Below, piece after piece: positions 45,511 to 58,600 of a stretch of 64,000 nucleotides of DNA. The notes under the pieces are model-generated. The model searched no databases and was not told the origin of the DNA. It worked only from the letters and a program-made list of their open reading frames with translations. Made by a program: the position numbers and the translations under genes. The stretch is from Przewalskia tangutica (Eukaryota; Streptophyta; Magnoliopsida; Solanales; Solanaceae). Positions within the stretch are counted from its first letter, which is position 1. The number at the start of each line of letters is the position of its first letter. The stretch is taken from contig CM056725.1 in NCBI GenBank assembly GCA_029844215.1, positions 35,804,485 to 35,868,484 of the forward strand. Direction: 5' to 3'.

Positions 45511-48500
45511 TGTAACGACTGTCGGGGGCGTTCATCGTGCCTTATCCGGGCACCCTAGTGACACAATATCGAGAAAACCAATGGAAAATAAAACTTTAAA
45601 CAAGAAACAAGATATATGATCATAAAGCAGGCCAACCCAACGGTTACCTTCCAATAACATATATAAATACAACTCTTTCAAAGCGAGCAGTTTAATCCTT
45701 TTTACAAACCACGCCACAGCATTACTACAAACCTCTAAGATTTACAACAACTATGACGGACGGGGCCGCCATACCCAGAATGTACAAGAACTACAACTCG
45801 GGAACACATACAAAAGATAAGCCTCCGAGAAAGCGGAGCTTCCCAAACGCTGATCGAGATCCTAGGCGAGGATCCACGGCCGATGTACCTCTACTGCGGC
45901 GTGAACGCGGCCCGAGAGGTCGATCTGGCAATTACCAAGTATGTGAAAGCGTAAAATCAGTAATGAAATCATACTAGTCTATATAAAGCGGGAGACATGT
46001 ATGATAACCAAACTACGATTCACAACATAAAAGCGATCATGTCGATCGAGGACTCACGCCTCAAGTCATCACTCGAATATAACTATGGGTCTCACGCCCA
46101 CAACATCAATCATGTTCGCGTCACGGCGCGTGCCGGACTGCATCGGTGTAGACATGTCCATGATGCAACAATAATACCAATGCCCCGGCCATATGCCGAA
46201 TTCTACCTCGGTGTAGACACGTCCGTGACATCAACAATAATATCTTTGGGTGATCAACCCCGCGCGTAGCATGCCCCGGAATTCTACCTCGGTGTAGACA
46301 TGTCCATGTAACCATAACAATACATCGGGTAATCAACCCGACCGCGTGGCCGCGTGCCGAATTCTACCTCGGTGTAGACATGTCCATGTGACATCAACAA
46401 AGACGAGAATCAAAATGGAAACATACCGTGGAATTCTCCATCATCGCCAAAGACGCGTCAAGTAAGTTCTCGACAAGTCGACCGGCCTCTATCGAGAGGC
46501 GGTAACGTAAATACCACACTTGCACAAAGGCTATCATCACAAGCATAGGCAAGTTTCACAACAACACGCATAGGCAAGTTTCTCAACAACAAGCATAGGC
46601 AAGTTTCACCTGACTCAAAGTACTTTCATTTTATGCCAAAGTCGGGTTTTAACCCCAAAGTACTACATACGTTAAGTTTTTTTAAAGAGATCCATTACTT
46701 TTATAAAGTCACCGATGCCGTAGTATTAGAATGACCAACCCACATTCCTTTTCAAAATCAAGTAACAACATTCTTTTCCTAAGTTCGGTTTGCCTAGTTC
46801 CAATTACTCAAGCTTCTCATTTTCAAATGCTCAAGTCACTTATTTTAGAAAGGTTTCATAACTCATAGTCTTAATCTCTTTTAAAACAATTGAGTAACAT
46901 ATGTCATATATGTGAGTAGTTTATTCTTGTTTATAACGATCGTATTACAAAGACCATGATCTAGAAAATGTAATATCATTTTGTCTCATCTTAGCTTCAT
47001 GCGGATGGAGGTTTCTTGGTTTTAATACAACACATCATTATTCAATACATTTTCCTTTATTAACGCCGCAGCGGTGGTGCTGTCGATACATTACGATTTC
47101 CAAATCGGTAAAACATTATCCCTTTAAAACCAAGTACTCATTACTCACGAATGAGGTTTCACACAAACATCCACATTAAAACAAATAAGTTAAGTCTCTT
47201 ATCTTATAAGATCAAGTCTCTTAACTTCTAACATCGGTAAACCATTTTCACCTACATAAGGTCGTTATAACTAACTTCCCATAAAGCTATTATAACACCC
47301 TATGTTTTAAACCAACAAAACACTTAGCACGTATCGTCTGCCGTACTACATAGTTCACAACAATCATGCTAGAAAAGATAGGAAGAGGTTCACATACCTC
47401 GCGACGATTTATCGACAATAAGCAAAATGCTCCAAGTACTACAACCTTGCTAGCCCTTTCCACTCTCGAGTAGAATATGCTACTCTTAGTACTTTCACCT
47501 ATAAAGGTCACAAACGTCTATTAACCCCAAAACACAAGTTTCTATCTTTCTCTAGAAAATTAGCGGCACCTCACACAGCGTAAATCTCTCTCTGTCGAGG
47601 CGGCTGCAAGCCAACCGGGGGTTTACACGCCTAACCGGGCGTGTACAATTCTACTCGATACTACACAAGTCTACTTGTCTGATCCTATGTAAATCTGATT
47701 CGATTCGATTCTTTATTCTTGGGCTTAAGTCAAAAGACATTGCGAATACTAAGTATAGTTCCATATATAGTATACTTCAACTATATATTCTAACAAACAT
47801 GTAATTTCCAATTACAATAGAGGACAAGATAATTACCTCGATAAGCCCATAATTATCCAAGTTATAATGTCGATCTGAGCAAGGTTTAGCTCTACTCAGT
47901 GCGCTCCCAAACAACCCTTAGAAGTTCTAACCAACTTCTACTCAAATACTTCAACCAACTATGAAGATTTCCTTAGGGTTTCGGTTTGAGACTAAAAAGG
48001 ACAAAAGGTAGTATTTCCGGGCTCTACGTATAGAGGTATCTTGGAATACTACAAGGTACAAGGCTAAGGTATTTTGGGCATTATAACAATACTAGGGGAG
48101 TATTTCTATACCACAACAAGGGTATTATACGAAAACAACTAGGCTAGGGGTACCCACGGCCAAGGCACCACAAAGTGGGAGGGAGGAGGCCCTCGGCCAA
48201 GACTCTCAAAAGAGGGGGGGGATGAGTTGGACGAACTCAACACTAGAGGAGGGAGGGATTTTAGGCTTGGCAAGTGTAAGGCCAAGATCAAGCCATGTGC
48301 AAGGCAAGTGTAAGGCCAAGATCAAGCCAAGTGCACCCTAAACCCTACTCCACAAAACACTCCACAAAACAATGCACCAAACAAGGCCAAAACAAGGCAC
48401 AAAACAAGGGAGGAAGACGTCCCCGCTTACCCAAACCGTCACTTGAGGGTGACAAGTGTCACCTCTCGTTGCCAAAGATGTTCGTCGCTCGGAAAAATCC

Positions 48501-48949
48501 GCAAAAATACAAAAGCGACATAGTCGGAATTTTCCCCTATGAAGTTATGCAAAGCGTTTCATCGAAAAACGACTCTGTCGGGTGTTGTGCACAAAGGTAA
48601 ATTCGGCGAGGGTGCCACGTGGGGTGACACGTGTCGCCCCGATTCGCCAGAATATTTCGTCTTGAAAATATCCAAAATCTGAAATCTCAAAAACAAAGCG
48701 GGCCCACAAAGCCAGTAAATTTCTCAGTGGGCCCACGTGACCATTTCCGAAAATAAAATCTCAAAATTCTAAAATAATTTAAGAAGCCCATATACCAAAT
48801 CAGAATCAATTCCCATTAACGAACCTTTTTCTTCACAAATAACCGGAAACTTTTCCGTCGAAAACTCACATCTTTCTTTCTTCAAATTTTCTGCCGTACT
48901 CTCGTACGTACGTCCTCACATACATACCCTGCAACTACGGGGTATAACA
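45511..48949 (-). repeat. C LTR 3 (terminal 5' LTR, 3439 bp), TATA region deleted
   Basis: Complete at both ends (TGTAACGAC to cggggtataaca). Compared with LTR 1 and 2, the stretch holding TATTTATA and the sequence after it is missing near 48270: the text goes from ATTTTAGGCTTGG straight to CAAGTGTAAGGCCAAG. A 38-bp segment is then tandemly duplicated at about 48268-48330. Dyads are at about 48445-48463 and 48621-48640. As the 5'-most LTR in the direction of transcription, it would be the promoter of the composite element. Confidence 0.84.
46125..46405 (-). repeat. ~85-bp minisatellite in C LTR 3
   Basis: Units with GAATTCTACCTCGGTGTAG as in LTR 1 and 2. Confidence 0.82.
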
Positions 48950-48954
48950 GAAAT
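48950..48954. repeat. Target-site duplication GAAAT, right copy
   Basis: Matches 34094-34098. Confidence 0.88.
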
Positions 48955-49447
48955 GTTCTAAGTGTGGAAGATTTTCATCAACTAAAGGGGTTTATATAGG
49001 ACAACCAAGGGTTAGGATTGAAACATGTGTATGGTATAGATTGTTTGTGTAGGTTCCTTTCTACACTTGTCCCACAAATGTCATGCAAATGCCATGCAAG
49101 ACTTTGACCATTTGACTTGCCCACTTTCTTGCCAAAACCGTCCACTTGTCCCCCACAAGTGTCATGCAAGACTTTGACCATTTGACTTGCCCACTAGCCT
49201 TGAGAAAAACGTCACACCCATGTCCAATTTGGGGTGACACATGTCGCTCTCCTATTGGTCCAAAATATTTATCTCTCGGAAAAAAAAAATTTCATAGTTG
49301 GTTAAAATATTGAAAACGTAAAATTTCCTTCACAAGGTTCGGAATATTTTCCTTCGGAAAACAATTCTTTCATTCTTACCCTAATTAGGGTTTAAACATT
49401 CGTACGTACGTCCTTACATACATACTCCGGAACTACGGGGTATAACA
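48955..49447 (-). repeat. Partial LTR, right part of fragment 5
   Basis: Continues the LTR interrupted by C: a TATATAAA-like box near 48990, dyad GGGTGACA-CA-TGTCGC near 49231-49246, and the terminus cggggtataaca ending at 49447. Two short direct repeats with CATGCAAGACTTTGACCATT lie near 49090 and 49160. Confidence 0.72.
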
Positions 49448-49559
49448 CCCTACCTGGGCACCCTTCTGCCTAACTGACACAAGTAAACTGCGGAAGTTAA
49501 ATAACACCTCTTTTTTTTAAACCAACGAACATGCAAGGGCAAAGACGACCAGGCTGCCA
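49448..49559 (-). repeat. LTR 3' end piece, left part of fragment 6
   Basis: CTACCTGGGCACCC, CTGACACAAGT and CGGAAGTTAAAT resemble the 3' end of the LTR family (minus strand), without the terminal few bases. Interrupted by element D; the rest continues at 59183. Confidence 0.6.
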
Positions 49560-49564
49560 TATAA
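49560..49564. repeat. Target-site duplication TATAA, left copy
   Basis: TATAA directly before TGTCACGACCCG; repeated at 59178-59182. Confidence 0.85.
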
Positions 49565-52500
49565 TGTCACGACCCGAACCCGGGCCCGTGACTGGTGCCT
49601 TACCCCGGGCACCCTAGTGATACAACATCAGAGTAATCAACGGAACATAAAACAAGACATGAAAATATTATGAAGTAAAGCGATGTCGGAGAAAACTTGC
49701 CTTACGGCATATATATAAATCAATTTTAAAACGAGCGATTACATCCCATTACAACTGCCACAACGATTACTCTGGACCTCTAAGAATGATCGACAACAAT
49801 GGCGGGCGGGGCCGCCATACCACGAATGTAAATACCTACAACGACGGGGACTATACCACGATAAGCCTCGGAGAAGCGGAGCTTCCATCTGCTGAGCGTG
49901 ACCGAGAACTAGGATCAACGGCGGTGTACCTCGACTGCGGCATGAACGCGGCCCGAGAAGTCAAGATAACAGTACAGTATGTGGCGAAAATCGTAAATGA
50001 AATCATAATAGTCTAATAAGCGGGAGACATGTATGATAACCAAACTACGATTCCTGATAAATAAGCGATCGTGTCATGTATCGTGACTCGCGCCGCCAAA
50101 GTCATCACTCAAATGTAACTATGGGTCTCGCGCCCATGCGTAACATCAATCATGCGTGGAATACCTTTCTCACCGCCGAAGCGGTTTATGATATAAAAGC
50201 ACCAGCAATACACATGAACACCAGGTCCCACCTGTGTCCTAATAAAACAGTACAGGGTAAGTACGAAGGCATAACCGACTACTAACACCCACAGTACTAA
50301 CAGGGTCATAAACTGTATCATGATATATGTCTAGACCGTCACATGATCAAAGCTGGTCACTCGCCCGCAGTATCAAATGTGCGCGTCTAGCCCTGGAACT
50401 CTCCGCAGCTCCGCATAGGCCAACCTCATAGGCCCGCATGAGGTATTCCTCGAATCATGGGTAGCTACTCCCGGCGTCGTCTGGACTCGCGATCGCGTGG
50501 CCTGAAGACCGCGTGACCACAAGGCGCAAACTAACACGGAACTCCGTAGTTCCGCATGGATCCCCACGGACCCGCATGAGGTATTCTCGAATCATGGTCC
50601 CGGACCGCTGAGTCTACCCGCGTCGGAGGCGGACTTAACCTCCGGAAACAAGTCAAGGTGAGTGGTACAATACCAACATAACGGCTGAGAGTCAAACAAC
50701 TTTAAGCGCAGTCGAGGGGAAACCCCTTTACACTAACATCACAAGATACTAACACACGTAGCATCCTAGCATGTTTACTTAACAAATCAACAAGAAAGTA
50801 TTACAAGGCAATCACAAACCAACATAATCAAGTTATATACACAAGGTACTTTCTACTATATGATTAACAAGACCGGGTTTTATCCCCAAAGTACTTCATA
50901 CATTAACTCTTTAAAGATCGTTACTTCACAAAACCACACAATACGTAGTATATGAAAATAGAGTGATTATCTTTTGAAGTAAATCAAAACACTTACATTT
51001 GTAAAATCAAGTAACATTATTTTCCAAGCGTCCAAGTTTGCCTAATTTCAAATGTTCACGGTTCTTATTTTAGAAAGGTTTAGTAGTTCATAGTCTTATT
51101 CATTTAAGAATATAATTCTCTTTTAAACCATCGAGAAAACATAAGCCTTATATGTGAGTAGGATATTCTTGTTTATAACAATCTTATTACAATGACCGTG
51201 ATCTAGGAAATATCATTTTGTCTCATCTTAGCTTCTATGCGGATGGAAGTTTCTCTTGGTTTTAATAATACTTAATCTGTCAAAATATTTCCTTTTATTA
51301 GCATGCGGTGGTTTGTCGATACGATTACGATTTGAAATCGATAAAACATTCTTAAGCCGTTATACCTAACTTCCCATAAAGCTAGTATAACTCTTAAGTT
51401 TTCAAAAACCAGTATTACTTCTTTCAAAATGATTCAAAAATCTTTTGAAATACTTCAAGTTCTTTATTATCACATAACCAGACAATTATAGTTCAAATCA
51501 GTTACCCTTTTAAAAATCATAAGTATTTTCTTACATACATAAAGCTGTTATAACCAACTTCCCATAAAAGCGTTATAACACTTTATGTTTTAGACCAATC
51601 AAATACATTTAACACGTATGCGTCTATCGTACTACATAGTTACACATATCATGCTAGAAGAGATAGGAAGAGGTTCACATACCTCGCGACGATTATCGAC
51701 TAATAGCAAAGCGCTCAGTACCTCAAACCGCGGCTACTCCTTAAGCCAAGTAGATCGCGCCACGCATAGTACTTCAACCTATAAGGCCACAAGGCGCTTA
51801 TTAACATCTAGGTCTAATCGTAGAACATTCTGAGAAAATTCGGCAAGCCTCCCACCGCGGCGTAAATCTCCTCTATCGGTGGCTACCAAGCCAACGAGGG
51901 GGTTTGCACATCTAACCGGGCGTGTATGCGATTCTACTACGGTAATTCTACACAAGTCTCTTTGTCTGATACACTATGTAATTCTGATTCGATTCTCTTC
52001 TTTAAATTCGGGCTTAAGTCAAAAGACATTGCCGCAATTATGTTGATTCTATATATAGTATACTTCAACTATACATTCCTACAACATGTAATTTCCAATT
52101 ACAATAGAAGGTCAAGAGTGTTTACCTCGATAAGCCCAAAATTATCCGAGTATAAAGTCGATCACTGGCAACGTTTAGCTCGACTCAGTGCGCTCAGGCC
52201 GCTCCAAACAACCCTTAGAAGTTCTAACCAACTTCTACTTAAACTCAACCAACTATGGAGATTTTCCTTAGGGTTTCGGTTTGAGACAAAAGGGACATTT
52301 AGGTAGTATTTCGGGCTCTGCGTATAGAGGTATCTTTGGAATACTACAAGGTATAAGGGCAGTATTTTGGGTATAGTAACAATACTTTTGAGAGTATTTC
52401 TACCAAGGTGGGGGTGTATTTATACGAGACAACACCACAAGGGGTGTATACCCCTCGGCCTACCCACTAGGGGTACTCTCGCCAAGGGGAAGGGCTCTCG

Positions 52501-53071
52501 GCCAAAGGGCCTTCTCAAAGGGGGAGTGGGGGTGTTTGGACGAAACACTACAAGGAGAGGGGAAGGCTTTCAAGACTTAGAAACTTTGTGGAATGGATGA
52601 AGAAGTCATCAAAGAGGGGGGTATTTATAGGTCAAGCCATGGCCAACCAATGGCCAAGATCATGCCAAGTGCAAGGCAAGTGTAGGGCCAAGATCATGCC
52701 AAGTGCAAGGCAAGTGTAGGGCCAAGATCATGCCAAGTGCACCTTATCCATCTACCACCAAAATATCCTACCTACCACTTGACAAAAGCCAACCCATTTC
52801 GTCCACCCTTGACCGCCCAAGTCCTTCCAATGAGAGGGTGACAAGTGTCGCCCCCTTGTTGGTCCAAAATGTTTCGTCTCTCGGAAAAATCCGCAAAAAT
52901 TAAAAATGACATAGCCGGAATTTTCCCTACGAAAGCTGTGGAAACGTTTCGTCGAAAAACGACTCTAACCGGGTGTTGTGCAAAAAAATAATTCGGCCAA
53001 GCCTTATTTAAAAGTTCAAATTTTTCTACGTACGTCCTTACGTACATACCCTGGAAATACGGGGTATAACA
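49565..53071 (-). repeat. 3' LTR of element D (3507 bp)
   Basis: TGTCACGACCCG to cggggtataaca. GC-rich zone with GCATGAGGTATTC at about 50430-50600; TATTTATA at 52622-52629; dyad near 52834-52854. Three copies of a 34-bp unit with CCAAGATCATGCCAAGTGC at about 52652-52740, against two in the 5' LTR. Confidence 0.87.
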
Positions 53072-53106
53072 TTCTCCCCTCCTTAGAAACATTCGTCCCG
53101 AATGTT
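53072..53106 (-). promoter_or_regulatory. Polypurine tract and inverted repeat (element D)
   Basis: AAGGAGGGGAGAA at 53072-53084 (minus) and AACATTCG/CGAATGTT at 53088-53106. Confidence 0.85.
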
Positions 53107-53499
53107 ACTTCTAAGTCTCAAAACAAACGCGCGCCAGTATAGTCTTCACTACTATACTTACGAGAACAATCCTGCCACACATGGCCACAGAAACACCCGC
53201 GCAAATACCTCCATCCAAGTCCACGAGGAAACACCTCTAACATTACCACAAACACCTCTCTCCGGGGTCTAAAATATACTTCCTTCGCACCTTCTCCTTA
53301 CAAAAGAAATGATCACATTTATTCTCGCCATACATGCTCGCTTCTCCCTTTACTCGTCGTGATACCACTTTTGTCACTTTGCCGCGAGGTTCTAGTGTCA
53401 CTCCGGCGACCCCACAAATGGTACCGGGCTGCATGCGATCCCTGAGGCTGTCGTACACTCGAACTCTTACCACATTTCTGTCACTGCTTCAGTTTCCAA

Positions 53500-54140
53500 A
53501 TCTCGGGGTTATTATCTTCAACTTGGTCATCATTAACTGGGAACACTCTGGATGGATCTCCGATTTCCTTCTCGAACATAACACGAAAGACTGGACGCAC
53601 TGCCTCCTAAGTCGGACGGCAAATGCTAACATATAGGCAACCTGGCCTATCCCTCACATGAACTCAAAAGGCCCAAAGTAACTCGGGCTAAGTTTCCTCT
53701 TATACCCTATCCGGGGTGGTACCTTCAAGAAGACCGACCGTCAACCTGAACTCTAAGCGTCGTCGCCGATAACCCGCACGATTCCTCTGAGCTGCCAAAA
53801 ACTTCCTCTAGATAAGCTTCACCCTATCCACAGTCTGTTGGAACAAGCCTGAACCAACTATCTGAACCTTGCCAACATCGAACCAATCGACCGGCAACTT
53901 ACACATCCGCCCCCACAAGGCTTCATAAGGCGACATCCGAACACTGAAATGGTAGCTTAAACACTCCCTCCACAGGAGACAACAATCCTCACAACTATCC
54001 CTGAAATCCACACACTGGCCCGAGGGCGAATGCGGTCGAGACTGCTGAGTTCTTAACCTGCTTGGTAAAACTTTCGGAAAGAAAAAGCAGTAGTAACACA
54101 GGCCCATTATGCGCCATAAGGTGAAGGTAGGCACCCCGTG
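53500..54140 (-). pseudogene. Integrase C-terminal remnant of element D
   Basis: The frame at 53808-54134 reads through the clearest integrase piece of the window: SYHFSVRMSPYEALWGRMC, then LPVDWFDVGKVQIVGSGLFQ and QTVDRVKL. In Ty3/Gypsy integrases this is the end of the catalytic core and the start of the C-terminal domain. Nucleotide similarity to the B and outer copies continues to about 53500 in other frames, covering the KY-DPSRVF region. The HHCC zinc finger and the DDE acidic residues are not present. Frame changes and the absence of an upstream start argue against expression as an enzyme. Confidence 0.65.
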
Positions 54141-54749
54141 CAGCCTTACAACCTTTCTGATATATCAACACTGCTGAGTACACGGTCCTGACTGAAAAAC
54201 ACGACGGGCTTCCCCGATCGGCCCGACTACTGGTTGAACGCATCCACGAACTAGTACGTTGGTTAACTAAACCTGGGCCTAACACCCTCGTGACCCTATC
54301 ACAAGGCGGGACCACCTGGCCCGACCCGCGCATACAGGCCGCAGGTTGACCCGCAACATGGCCTCAACCCTACCCGGCATCGCGCAAAACACTAGCTCCC
54401 CGATCCGGAACAATTTCACAAATCACGTTACAAAAACCTAGCGGTCTTCCTAGCTCAACTACCCTCTTTCATATCACGCTACTCAGGGACTTATCCCAAA
54501 AACATATCTCCCGTGCACAATGCACTCCGTCAAGGGTTAAACATAAAAATATAAATCTTTTACCCAAGATGGCCTTGCCTCTAAGGTCTCTAAGGCTCAC
54601 ACTTTCCCTTATGCCCAATCTTACCCTCATACTAACCATGGTTTCCTAATCACAATTTACACCATGCTATCTGAACATAACACTTAAGGTATACTCACCT
54701 TATCACATATACTGATCTCTAGAGGGTTAAGGTTATATCTATATCTACT
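54141..54749 (-). other. Internal spacer of element D
   Basis: Collinear with the spacers of B (19281-19894) and the outer element (24959-25639). No recognisable domain. Confidence 0.55.
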
Positions 54750-55503
54750 GCTTCATTCCCCTTAGTCGTTCTAATCAAACCTACCCAGTAGGCTAGCTAG
54801 GGAGATGACGAACTACCCACCGATCACGAAGGTTGAGTCCTCTCTTAGGACATCCTTTCGACACATGGCTGACGGCGGTAGTGGTACAACAAGTACCAAC
54901 TAAAGCGACATTTCGGGATGGCGTCTGCACCGTGAGCAGGAAGCCACGGAGTTGACCGACTCCTGCGTACCCGAGCGTCACGAAATCCGTGGAAGACCAC
55001 TCTGCGTGGCGGAGGTGCATATCTAATCTGTGGTGAGGCGACTCGCCTCGAAAGTTACCAAAGGACCTTCTTTGCTCTGGCCTCTTCTGCGTCGCCGTTA
55101 ACCCGTCGATCTCTACGCTTCTCGGCTGCTGCGCGTAAGCGTGCGAGCCATGCTCGAAGCCTAATCAAGAATTACTCTCGCACAACCCTTTCTAAGATTT
55201 TCATCAAGACTCGCGGTACATCGGTATAGTCTCTGGTAGCCAAATCCATAGCTAGTAACAGGGTTGTATCTTTGCAATCTATATTCTCTGTTCCCGGTCG
55301 TGGGACTGAAGGTTCATATATCATGGCGCGATGGAGCTAGCGCCGTGCTAAACTCTCTTTGGTGGTGACGTAGCATAACTCCCCGACTGAAGCACCAAAC
55401 TCAGGTGATGGTTGGGCCTGTGCCCTCGTAACCCTCTGAACTCTACTCGCAGCTCCCTCGGCTGCCTTGCCCTCCTGGGCCCGGGTTTGCCCTACGCGGA
55501 GGA
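54750..55503 (-). pseudogene. gag remnant of element D, start codon missing
   Basis: The N-terminal region is recognisable by nucleotide match to B and the outer element, but the 13 bases carrying the CAT of the start codon (present in B at 20661-20663) are absent after 55502. The C-terminal part near 54793-55020 includes a degraded zinc knuckle, HVSKGCPKRG preceded by cysteines out of spacing. The gag core is missing, as in B and the outer element. No frame exceeds about 75 residues. It is the least translatable gag in the window even though D has intact ends. Confidence 0.62.
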
Positions 55504-55602
55504 AAGAAATACGTTTAGAGGGTCCAACTTACAACACAGCTCTAAGGCACGATCTCAGAGTGAGAAGAATAGAAACCAATCCTAAATATCCTATAGCCTC
55601 GT

Positions 55603-55698
55603 GATTATTGGTGAGGTGCACAACACACCGATAATCAAGACTCTACTAGATACGGTCTGTAGACACTTTCCGAGGATTAACTGCTCTGATACCACTTT
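55603..55698 (-). promoter_or_regulatory. PBS and leader stem-loop of element D
   Basis: PBS TGGTATCAGAGC is intact (minus, 55683-55694). The stem-loop at 55603-55636 has the GGTGTG arm opposite CTCACC, giving one mismatch. Confidence 0.8.
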
Positions 55699-58600
55699 TG
55701 TCACGACCCGAACCGGGCGTGGTAGTGCCTACCGGGCACCCTAGTGATACAACATCGAGTAATCGTGGAACATAAAACAAGACATGAAAATATTATGAAG
55801 TAAGAAAGCGATGTCGGAGAAAACTTGCCTTACGGCGTATATATAAATCAATTTTAAAACGAAACGATTCATCCATTACAACTCGCCCACAACGGTACTC
55901 TGCACCTCTAAGAATGATACGACAACAATGGCGGGACGGGCCCCGCCATACCCCACGAATGTAAATACCTACAACGACGGGGACTATACCACCGATAAGC
56001 CTCGGAGAAAGCGGAGCTTCCATCTGTTGAATCTGTGACCCGAGAACTAGGATCAACGGCGGTGTACCTCAACTGCGGCGTGAGCGGCCCGAAGGAGGTC
56101 GATAACAGTACCAAGTATGTGGCCCGAAAATCGTAAATGAAATCATAATAGTCTAATAAGCGGGAGACATGTATGATAACCAAACTACGATTCACAATAA
56201 ATGGCGATCGTATGTCAAGTCAGGGACTCACGCCCTCAAAGTCATCACTCAAATGTAACTATGGGTCTCACACCCATAACATCAATCATGCCCGTGGAAT
56301 ACCTTCCTCACTGCCGGCAGTTTATGATATAAAAGCACCAAGCAATACACATGAACACCAGGTCCCACCTGTGTCCTAATAAAACAATGCGAGGTAAATG
56401 CGAAGGCATAACCGACTACTAACACCCACAGTACTAACAGGGTCATAAACTGTATCATGATATTTGTCTAGACCGTCACATGATCAAAGCTGGTCACTCG
56501 CCCGCAGTATCAAATGTGCGCGTCTAGCCCTGGAACTTTCCGCAGTTCCGCATAGGCCAACCTCATAGGCCCGCATGAGGTATTCCTCGCATCGAGGGTA
56601 GCTACTCCCCGGCGTAAATCTGGACTCGCGATCGCGTAGCCACAAACCGCGTGACCACAAGGGCGCAACTAACACGGAACTCCGTAGTTCCGCATGGATC
56701 CCTGGACCCGCATGAGGTATTCTCGAATCATGGTCCCGCATCACCGAGTCTACCCGCGTGGAGGCGACAACCTCGGAAACAAGTCAAGGTGAGTGGTACA
56801 ATACCAACATAACGGTGAGAGTCAAACAACTTTAAAGCGCGATCGAAACCCCTTTACACTAACATCACAAGATACTAACACACGTAGCATCCTAGCATGT
56901 TTACTTAACAAATCAACAAGAAAGTATTACAAGGCAATCACAAACCAACATAATCAAGTTATATACACAAGGTACTTGCTACTATATGATTAACAAGATC
57001 GGGTTTTATCCCCAAAGTACTTCATACATTAACTCTTTAAAGATACGTTACTTCACAAAACCACACAATACGTAGTATATGAAAATAGAGTGATTATCTT
57101 TTGAAGTAAATCAAAACACTTACCTTTGTAAAATCAAGTAACAACATTATTTTCCAAACGTCCAAGTTTGCCTAATTTCAAATGTTCACGGTTCTTATTT
57201 TAGAAAGGTTTAGTAGTTCATAGTCTTATTTATTTAAGAATATAATTCTCTTTTAAACCATCTGAGAAAACATAAACCTTATATGTGAGTAGGATATTCT
57301 TGTTTATAACAATCTTATTACAAAGACCATGATCTAGGAAATATCATTTTGTCTCATCTTAGCTTCTATGCAGATGGAAGTTTCTACTGGTTTTAATAAT
57401 ACTTAATCTGTCAAAATATTTCCTTTTATTAACGCTGCAGTGGTTTGTCGATACACATTCTGATTTCCGAAATCAGTAAAACATTCTTAAGCCGTTATAC
57501 CTAACTTCCCATAAAGCTAGTATAACTCTTAAGTTTTCAAAAACCCAGTATTACTTCTTCTTTCAAAATGATTCAAAAATCTTTTGAAATACTTCAAGTT
57601 CTTTATTATCACATAACCAGCCAGTTATAGTTCAAATCAGTTACCCTTTTAAAAACCACAAGTATTTTCTTACCTACATAAAGTTGTTATAACCAACTTC
57701 CCATAAAGCCGTTATAACACTTTATGTTTTAGACCAATCAAATACATTTAACACATGTACGTCTATCGTACTACATAGTTACACACATATCATGCTAGAA
57801 GAGATAGGAAAAGGTTCACATACCTCGCGACGATTATCGACTAATAGCAAAACGCTCCAAGTACCTCAAACCGTCGGCTACTCCTTAAGCCAAGTAGATC
57901 GCGCCACGCATAGTACTTCAACCTATAAGGCCACAAGGCGCTTATTAACATCTAGGTCTAATCGTAGAACATTCTCTGAAAATTGTAGACCTCCCCATGC
58001 AACAGTAAATCTCTCTCTATCGAGGTGGCTACCAAGCCAACCAGGGGGTTTGCGTCTAACCGGGCGTGTGCGATTCTACTACGGTAATGCTACACAAGTC
58101 TCATGTCTGATCCTTTGTAATTCTGATTCGATTCTCTTCTTTAAATTGAGGCTTAAGTCAAAAGACATTGCCGCAATTATGTTCGATTCTATATATAGTA
58201 TACTTCAACTATACATTCCTACAACATGTAATTTCCAATTACAATAGAAGGTCAAGAGTGTTTACCTCGATAAGCCCAAAATTATCCGAGTATAAAGTCG
58301 ATCCTGGGCAACGTTTAGCTCCAACTCCGTGCGCTCCGACCCGCTCCAAACAACCCTTAGAAGTTCTAACCAAATTCTACTTAAACTCCAACCAACTATG
58401 GAGATTTTCCTTAGGGTTTCGGTTTGAGACAAAAAGGGACATTTAGGTAGTATTTCCGGGCTCTACGTATAGAGGTATCTTTGGAATACTACAAGGTATA
58501 AGGGCCAAGGTATTTTGGGTATAGTAACAATACTTTTGAGAGTATTTCTACCAAGGTGGGGGTGTATTTATACGAGACAACACCACAGGGGGTGTATACC

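Larger units (their letters stand above)
34099..48949 (-). mobile_element. Composite element C: LTR-internal-LTR-internal-LTR (14.85 kb)
   Basis: Minus-strand element with three complete LTRs (34099-37610, 39817-43312, 45511-48949) alternating with two complete internal regions (37611-39816, 43313-45510), all in one orientation and flanked by one GAAAT duplication. Each internal region has its own PBS, leader stem-loop, gag and polypurine tract. No inner duplication lies at the central LTR, so this is not two independent insertions. Unequal exchange between LTRs of sister copies, or recombination during reverse transcription, would explain it. Internal regions of about 2.2 kb hold gag only (subfamily 1). 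Confidence 0.87.
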
